A stretch of DNA of 10,959 nucleotides from an uncultured Oscillospiraceae bacterium. Its GTDB lineage: Bacteria; Bacillota; Clostridia; Oscillospirales; Ruminococcaceae. Where the stretch lies: the NCBI GenBank assembly GCA_910578965.1, contig CAJTSP010000070.1, positions 1 to 10,959 of the forward strand, in the 5' to 3' direction. A program made the position numbers and the translations under genes. Below are positions 6,827 through 10,959 of the stretch, in pieces. The notes below the pieces were generated by a model. That model had not been told where the DNA came from, made no database searches, and worked only from the letters and a program-made list of their open reading frames with translations. How positions within the stretch are numbered: position 1 is the stretch's first letter; each line of letters opens with the position of its first letter.

Positions 6827-7951
6827 ATGACCTATGATAAGATTATCCTGGGCGCAGGGCTGTACGGCCTGTACGCGGCCGAAAAATGCGGCGCGCGGGG
6901 GCAGCGGGTGCTGGTGATCGAGCGGGACGCCGCCCCCTTTATGCGGGCCACCTATATCAACCAGGCCCGGGTGCACATGGGCTACCATTACCCCCGCAGC
7001 TATTCTACAGCCATCAAAAGCGCCCGTTACTTTGAGCGATTTTGCAGGGATTACGGTTTTTGCAACCTCACCGGCTTCGACCAGGTTTATGCAACCAGCG
7101 CCCATTTTAGCTGGACCGACGCGTCTGCTTTCCGGCGCTTCTGTGCTGCGGCGGGCATCCGGTGCGACGAGCTTCCTCCCGAAAAATACTTTAATCCCGG
7201 CCAGTGCGACGGCGCATTTTTGACCACCGAGTACACCTACGATGCACAAATCCTTAAAGGATACTACTTAAAGGCGCTGGCAAAGCTGCCAAACGTCACC
7301 CTCCTGTTTGGGCATGCGCCCGAAAGCATCCGGGCGGCAGGGGGAGCTTGGCAGGTCAAGGCGGGGGATACAACGGCCGAGGCGCCCTTTTTGCTCAACG
7401 CTACCTACGCCGGGGTTAACGAGGTGCATGCGATGCTCGGCTTTGAGCCCTTTGGCATCAAGTACGAGCTGTGCGAGATCATCCTGTGCACCGTGGCCGA
7501 GCCGCTTAAAAACGTGGGCATTACGGTAATGGACGGGCCGTTTTTCTCGATTATGCCCTTTGGGAAAACCGGCTACCACAGCCTTACCAGCGTTACCTTT
7601 ACTCCGCATCTCACCAGCTATGGCCCGCTGCCGTCCTTCCCTTGCCAGGCACAGAGCGGTGGCCGCTGCCGCCCGGGGGCGCTGTACAACTGCAACGACT
7701 GCCCCGTAAAGCCGGCCAGTGCCTGGCCGTATATGAGCCAACTGGCCCGCAAATACCTGAGGCAGGAATATGGCTTTGCCTACTCCCATAGCCTTTACAG
7801 CATGAAACCCATCCTAAAGGCCAGCGAAATCGACGATTCACGCCCCACCGTGATCCGGCAGTACAGCGGCGCGCCGGCCTTTTTCAGCGTGCTCAGCGGC
7901 AAGATCAATACGGTTTACGACCTGGACGAGGTGCTTTTGCATGACCAATAA
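6827..7951 (+). CDS. DAO-type FAD-dependent oxidoreductase with four-cysteine insertion
   Basis: A 374-residue flavoprotein of the amino-acid-oxidase (DAO) fold, probably cytosolic. The N-terminal Rossmann motif GAGLYG (9-14) is followed by the acidic E32 that would bind the FAD ribose. A conserved-looking block NQARVHMGYHYPRS lies at 45-58. An unusual cluster C273-x7-C281-x7-C289-x2-C292 sits in the C-terminal half. The start at 6827 is preferred over an in-frame GTG at 6767 because AAGAGGG (6813-6819) precedes it by 7 nt and the Rossmann strand begins at once. It overlaps the next gene, a glycosyltransferase, by 11 nt, so the two are translationally coupled and probably act in the same glycan pathway. 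Oxidoreductases of this general type occur in surface polysaccharide loci. The substrate is unknown. Confidence 0.8.
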   Translation: MTYDKIILGAGLYGLYAAEKCGARGQRVLVIERDAAPFMRATYINQARVHMGYHYPRSYSTAIKSARYFERFCRDYGFCNLTGFDQVYATSAHFSWTDASAFRRFCAAAGIRCDELPPEKYFNPGQCDGAFLTTEYTYDAQILKGYYLKALAKLPNVTLLFGHAPESIRAAGGAWQVKAGDTTAEAPFLLNATYAGVNEVHAMLGFEPFGIKYELCEIILCTVAEPLKNVGITVMDGPFFSIMPFGKTGYHSLTSVTFTPHLTSYGPLPSFPCQAQSGGRCRPGALYNCNDCPVKPASAWPYMSQLARKYLRQEYGFAYSHSLYSMKPILKASEIDDSRPTVIRQYSGAPAFFSVLSGKINTVYDLDEVLLHDQ

Positions 7952-8852
7952 GGAAAAAAACTTCATTTCCGCCGTAGTGTATCTGCACAATAACGAAAAA
8001 GCCGTGCGGCCTTTTTTTAGCGCGCTGAATGAGCGGCTGGACGCGCATTTTGAGCAGTACGAGCTGATTGCTGTGGACGATGGCTGCACCGACGGCACCT
8101 TGGATGCCGTGCGCGGCTTTGCCAAAGAGGAGCTGCAAAAGCCGCTTACCGTTTTGCACATGAGCCTGCGGCAGGGGGTGGAGCTGTGTATGAACGCCGG
8201 GCAGGACTGTGCTATCGGCGACTTTGTGTACGAGTTTGACTCGGCCGCAATGCCCTACCCGCCCGAAATGATCTGGCAGGCTTATCAAACGGCGCTTTCC
8301 GGCAGCGATATTGTGTCGGTCTGCCCCAGCCGCAGCCGGGGCTTAAGCCGGATGTTCTACCGGGTGTTCAATGCTTTCAGCCGCACCCCGGGCCGGCTGC
8401 GCACCGAGGCATTCCGGCTGCTCAGCCGGCGGGCCATTAACCGGGTACACGCCATCAGTCAGGACCTGCCCTACCGTAAGGCGGCCTACGCGGCCAGCGG
8501 GCTGGCCATGGCAAGCCTTACCTTTGAGGGGCAGGCCCCCGAGCTGGGCAGCGGCCGGGTAAGCCTCGCGCTGGACAGCCTCGCCCTTTACACCGACGCA
8601 GCTTTCCGGCTTTCGGCCGGGGTGGCGCTGGCCATGCTGGCCCTTACCCTGGCTGAGCTAGCGTACACCCTGTGGGTCTTTTTGGGCGGCGGGCACCCCA
8701 TCGAAGGCTGGACCACCACCATGCTGGTGCTCACGCTGGGCTTTGGCGGGGTGTTTGCCATTTTGGCCATCGTGCTTAAGTATCTCAGCCTTCTGGTGGA
8801 CCTCGTGTTCAAAAAGCAAAAGTATCTTTTGGAAAGTATCGAGAAGCTGTAA
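7941..8852 (+). CDS. Membrane-anchored family 2 glycosyltransferase (DPM1/GtrB-like)
   Basis: The 303-residue product has an N-terminal GT-A domain and two C-terminal membrane helices (about 226-248 and 262-290), the layout of GtrB-like enzymes that transfer a sugar to undecaprenyl phosphate at the cytoplasmic face. Strand one is FISAVVYLHNNEK (8-20), and VDDG (45-48) is the nucleotide-binding aspartate motif. LPYRKAAYAASGL (176-188) matches the family block that precedes the acceptor site. The canonical DxD appears as E98-F-D100-S. The ATG lies inside the preceding gene, with GAGG (7928-7931) 9 nt upstream. It may supply a lipid-linked sugar to the GT-C protein encoded downstream, which is inference from proximity only. 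Confidence 0.85.
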   Translation: MTNKEKNFISAVVYLHNNEKAVRPFFSALNERLDAHFEQYELIAVDDGCTDGTLDAVRGFAKEELQKPLTVLHMSLRQGVELCMNAGQDCAIGDFVYEFDSAAMPYPPEMIWQAYQTALSGSDIVSVCPSRSRGLSRMFYRVFNAFSRTPGRLRTEAFRLLSRRAINRVHAISQDLPYRKAAYAASGLAMASLTFEGQAPELGSGRVSLALDSLALYTDAAFRLSAGVALAMLALTLAELAYTLWVFLGGGHPIEGWTTTMLVLTLGFGGVFAILAIVLKYLSLLVDLVFKKQKYLLESIEKL

Positions 8853-8885
8853 GACTTATGACGGCAAGTCGGACGTTTGCTTGGC

Positions 8886-8940
8886 GAGGTCCCGGCTTGC
8901 TCCGGCGGCCGGGGCTCCCCAAAAGCAAAGCCCTCTTTTT
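8886..8940 (+). terminator. Possible terminator after the glycosyltransferase
   Basis: GAGGTCCCGGC (8886-8896) pairs with GCCGGGGCTCC (8908-8918) with two G-U pairs and one mismatch. A second small stem GGGCT/AGCCC follows, then CTCTTTTT ending at 8940. The gap between the main stem and the T-run weakens the call. Confidence 0.35.
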
Positions 8941-8980
8941 GAAATTGTGTACGCACGAAAAACGGGCTTATCGCCATGCA

Positions 8981-9009
8981 TTGCAGACAATAGGCGAGTG
9001 TTTTATTCT
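8981..9009 (+). promoter_or_regulatory. Candidate promoter of the small membrane protein
   Basis: TTGCAG (8981-8986), a 17-nt spacer and TATTCT (9004-9009), 34 nt before the ATG at 9043. An alternative -10, TATAAA, lies at about 9016-9021 but has no matching -35. Confidence 0.35.
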
Positions 9010-9042
9010 CAAGCATATAAATTGGAAATTGCAGGAGGCTTT

Positions 9043-9231
9043 ATGAAATCGGGCAATAAGGGTGACGGCTGGTTAACCGGAAGGCTGGATTTCAACAGGG
9101 GAGATAAAAGGGCAATCATCAAGAGGCCGCAAGCCAGGTTTGGCTATACAATGGATTTAGGAAATAAGTGGACATGGATAGTTAATGTTGCTTTTGTAGT
9201 TATTATGGTTGTATTGGCCGGATCCCTTTAA
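9043..9231 (+). CDS. Small membrane protein (62 aa, resembles DUF5808-type proteins)
   Basis: A 62-residue protein preceded by AGGAGG (9033-9038), 4 nt before the ATG. The N-terminal half is polar and basic, with a GDKRAIIKRP segment (20-29) followed by RFGYTMDLGNKWTW (32-45), and the C-terminus is a single hydrophobic helix (about 46-60) ending in GSL. The pattern of a basic stretch, a GYT-x-x-LG motif and a membrane helix recalls the short DUF5808 domain, named from memory and tentative. Its coding sequence is visibly richer in A and T than the genes on either side, and it appears to have its own promoter. No function is known. It could be an adopted foreign gene or an accessory membrane subunit. 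Confidence 0.65.
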   Translation: MKSGNKGDGWLTGRLDFNRGDKRAIIKRPQARFGYTMDLGNKWTWIVNVAFVVIMVVLAGSL

Positions 9232-9402
9232 GGCCGCTTTTGGTTTGGAGCGTTGCAGGCAGGCACAAATTGGTGATCGTGTGTAAAAATGCGCATCATA
9301 CTTCAAGCTTTAAGCAGTGGGTACGCTTTGCCCAAAAGGGATAAACAAAAAAAGAAAGGCTGCCGCCTGCCGCCCGCCGTGGCATGCGGCATACGGCTTT
9401 GT
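9232..9402. other. Intergenic spacer with no assigned feature
   Basis: This 171-nt gap is moderately AT-rich at its left end and contains AAGCTT, a short GGG/CCC hairpin candidate and a purine-rich run (9345-9359). A 5-bp GCCGT/ACGGC stem (9376-9380 with 9393-9397) precedes the next ATG. I see no clear promoter or terminator. Confidence 0.4.
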
Positions 9403-10959
9403 ATGCAGCAAAAAATCAAGGATGCTCTGCAAAAAGATATGTCCCGCCGCGCTTTCTGGGCGCTGGTAGGCCTCGCCGTGCTGGCGAAGCTGGTGTTGGT
9501 GCATTTCCAGTGTATTTATACCTGGATCGACGGCGCCCCGCTGGACGACGAGCTCATGTTCAAGGCCGCCCAGAGCATCACGGCCGGCCGGTGGCTTGGA
9601 CCCTACAACTGGCTCACCCTCTCAAAGCATATGTTTTTTCCGGTCTGGCTAAGTATGGCGCACGCGCTGCGCGTGCCCTACCTGCTGGCGGGGCAGCTAC
9701 TGCTCTGCGCCGCGGCCCTGGCCGCAGCCCTGGCCTTTGCCCCGGTGCTAAGCCGGTACAAAAGCCGGTTTCTGCTCTTTGCCCTGCTGGCCTATAACCC
9801 TGCCGCCACTGCCGGCTTTACCCTGCGGGTTTATCGGGACAATATCTTTCCGGCCGAGTGCCTTTTGTTTTTTGCCGGGCTCATCGGTTATGCGCTGCGG
9901 TACGTCCGGCCGCTCAAACAGGGGCTGCCCTGGCTGGGGCTGTGCGGGCTGGGCCTGGCCCTTGCCTGGCTCACCCGGGAGGACGGCGTCTGGCTTTTGC
10001 CCTTTTTATTGGCAGGCTGCGCGGCGCTCCTTTTTGCCGTCCTGCGCCAAAAAGGCCTTGCCCATAAGGCCCGGCGCTGTGCCGCGCTGACCCTGCCGGC
10101 GGTTGTGCTGGCGCTGGCGGTCAACCTTTTTTGCGCGGTGAACTATGCCTGGTACGGGGTGTATACGGTAAGCGATTTTTCCTCCGGCAGCTTTGCCGAG
10201 GCCTTTGGCGCCATGACCCGCGTCGAGCACCAAAACTGGCATCCGCTGGTTGGCGTCCCGCGGGACGTGCGGGAAAAGCTCTACCAAACGGTGGAGGAGC
10301 TGGCCCCCTTCCGCTATTGGCTGGAGGAATACCCTCCCATGCGCAACGGCTATCTCAACAAGGCGCTGGGCGATTATCAGACCGGCTCGTTTTACTGGGT
10401 GCTGCGCCGCACCGCCCAGGAGGAGGGGGTCTATAAAGATGCCCCCACCGCCCAGGCCTTTTGGCAGCGCGTGGCCGACAAGATCAACGCTTTGTGCGAC
10501 GCGGGCGTGCTGCCCGCCGAACGAGGCCGGCGCAGCACCACCACCCCGCCCATCCGGGCCGGGTACCTGCCGGATGTGCTGGCCGAGGGGGCGCGGGGGT
10601 TATGGTACACCATGACCTTCCAGGACTGCGAGGCCAGCCTTTCCGAGATCACCATCGGCCAGCCGCAGGACGTGGCCGTGTGGGAGGAGTACCTGGGCAG
10701 CCGCGCAAACCTTGCGGCCATTGCCGGCACCGCCGACCCCTACTACAGCCCCCTGCAGGAGCTTGCTTTCCGCATCCTGCACTGGGTGCGCTGCCTGTAT
10801 GCGCTGGCCCTGCCGCCGGCGCTGCTGGCCGCCGTGTGGGTACAGATGCGGTTGGGCTGGGGCCTTGTGCGCCGGGGCAAACAGGGGGGCGCCGCGCAGA
10901 CAAACAGCGCAAAAGCGCAAAATGCCGCGCCTTTGCAAACCGCCGCCCTGGCCCAGGAT
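9403..10959 (+). CDS. GT-C-like polytopic glycosyltransferase (PMT/ArnT-type), 3' truncated by the window
   Basis: An open frame of 519 codons runs to the last base with no stop. The protein is an integral membrane enzyme of the GT-C type, expected to use a polyprenyl-linked sugar on the outer face of the membrane. A first helix (about 17-35) is followed by an external loop with D48-D49-E50, where GT-C enzymes carry their catalytic acidic residue. Further helices lie near 92-116, 123-140, 152-168, 176-190, 198-215 and 225-245, then a large soluble region (about 255-460) and another helix near 465-490. WLTREDGVWLLPF (189-201) is typical of the family. The start is uncertain because no good Shine-Dalgarno sequence precedes the ATG at 9403; ATG 9439 or an upstream GTG (9379) are alternatives. 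Sugar and acceptor are unknown. Confidence 0.75.
   Translation, partial: MQQKIKDALQKDMSRRAFWALVGLAVLAKLVLVHFQCIYTWIDGAPLDDELMFKAAQSITAGRWLGPYNWLTLSKHMFFPVWLSMAHALRVPYLLAGQLLLCAAALAAALAFAPVLSRYKSRFLLFALLAYNPAATAGFTLRVYRDNIFPAECLLFFAGLIGYALRYVRPLKQGLPWLGLCGLGLALAWLTREDGVWLLPFLLAGCAALLFAVLRQKGLAHKARRCAALTLPAVVLALAVNLFCAVNYAWYGVYTVSDFSSGSFAEAFGAMTRVEHQNWHPLVGVPRDVREKLYQTVEELAPFRYWLEEYPPMRNGYLNKALGDYQTGSFYWVLRRTAQEEGVYKDAPTAQAFWQRVADKINALCDAGVLPAERGRRSTTTPPIRAGYLPDVLAEGARGLWYTMTFQDCEASLSEITIGQPQDVAVWEEYLGSRANLAAIAGTADPYYSPLQELAFRILHWVRCLYALALPPALLAAVWVQMRLGWGLVRRGKQGGAAQTNSAKAQNAAPLQTAALAQD

Overview
The window looks like chromosomal DNA of a GC-rich, low-redundancy anaerobic Firmicute, probably a gut clostridium of the Oscillospirales/Ruminococcaceae type. 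The basis is inference: strong AGGAGG-type ribosome binding sites, consensus sigma-A promoters sitting in short AT-rich islands, GC-rich coding sequence, and Fe-S-rich redox proteins. No tRNA, rRNA, transposase or CRISPR array was seen.

Region 1 (1-1043). The left edge holds the promoter, leader and ribosome binding site of a leftward gene whose start codon lies at or just beyond base 1. The promoter has the 19-bp spacer and internal dyad typical of MerR-family control. Bases 128-422 contain nested inverted repeats (178-307) that could fold into a long two-tier RNA, then an extended -10 promoter for a CatA-like acetyltransferase (423-1043).

Region 2 (1044-6566). This is the most interesting block. 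A strong promoter (1129-1157) with a dyad at its start point drives a 925-residue Fe-S/flavin oxidoreductase, a very tryptophan-rich multi-pass membrane protein (DUF5692-like), and the nickel-insertion proteins HypA and HypB, ending at a clear intrinsic terminator. No hydrogenase or urease structural gene and no hypC/D/E/F is present. The likely reading is a redox module, with cytosolic NAD(P)H/Fe-S chemistry coupled to an uncharacterised membrane protein and using HypA/HypB for nickel. The target of the nickel is unknown. GC-rich hairpins occupy the leader and most of the intercistronic gaps.

Region 3 (6567-8940). A promoter whose -10 box lies inside a 13-nt palindrome drives a two-gene unit: a DAO-type FAD oxidoreductase with an unusual four-cysteine cluster, overlapping an 11-nt junction with a membrane-anchored family 2 glycosyltransferase.

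Region 4 (8941-10959). An AT-richer patch encodes a 62-residue membrane protein with its own promoter and ribosome binding site. It is followed by a GT-C-like polytopic glycosyltransferase that runs off the right edge. Region 3 and the last gene together suggest assembly or modification of a lipid-linked cell-surface glycan.
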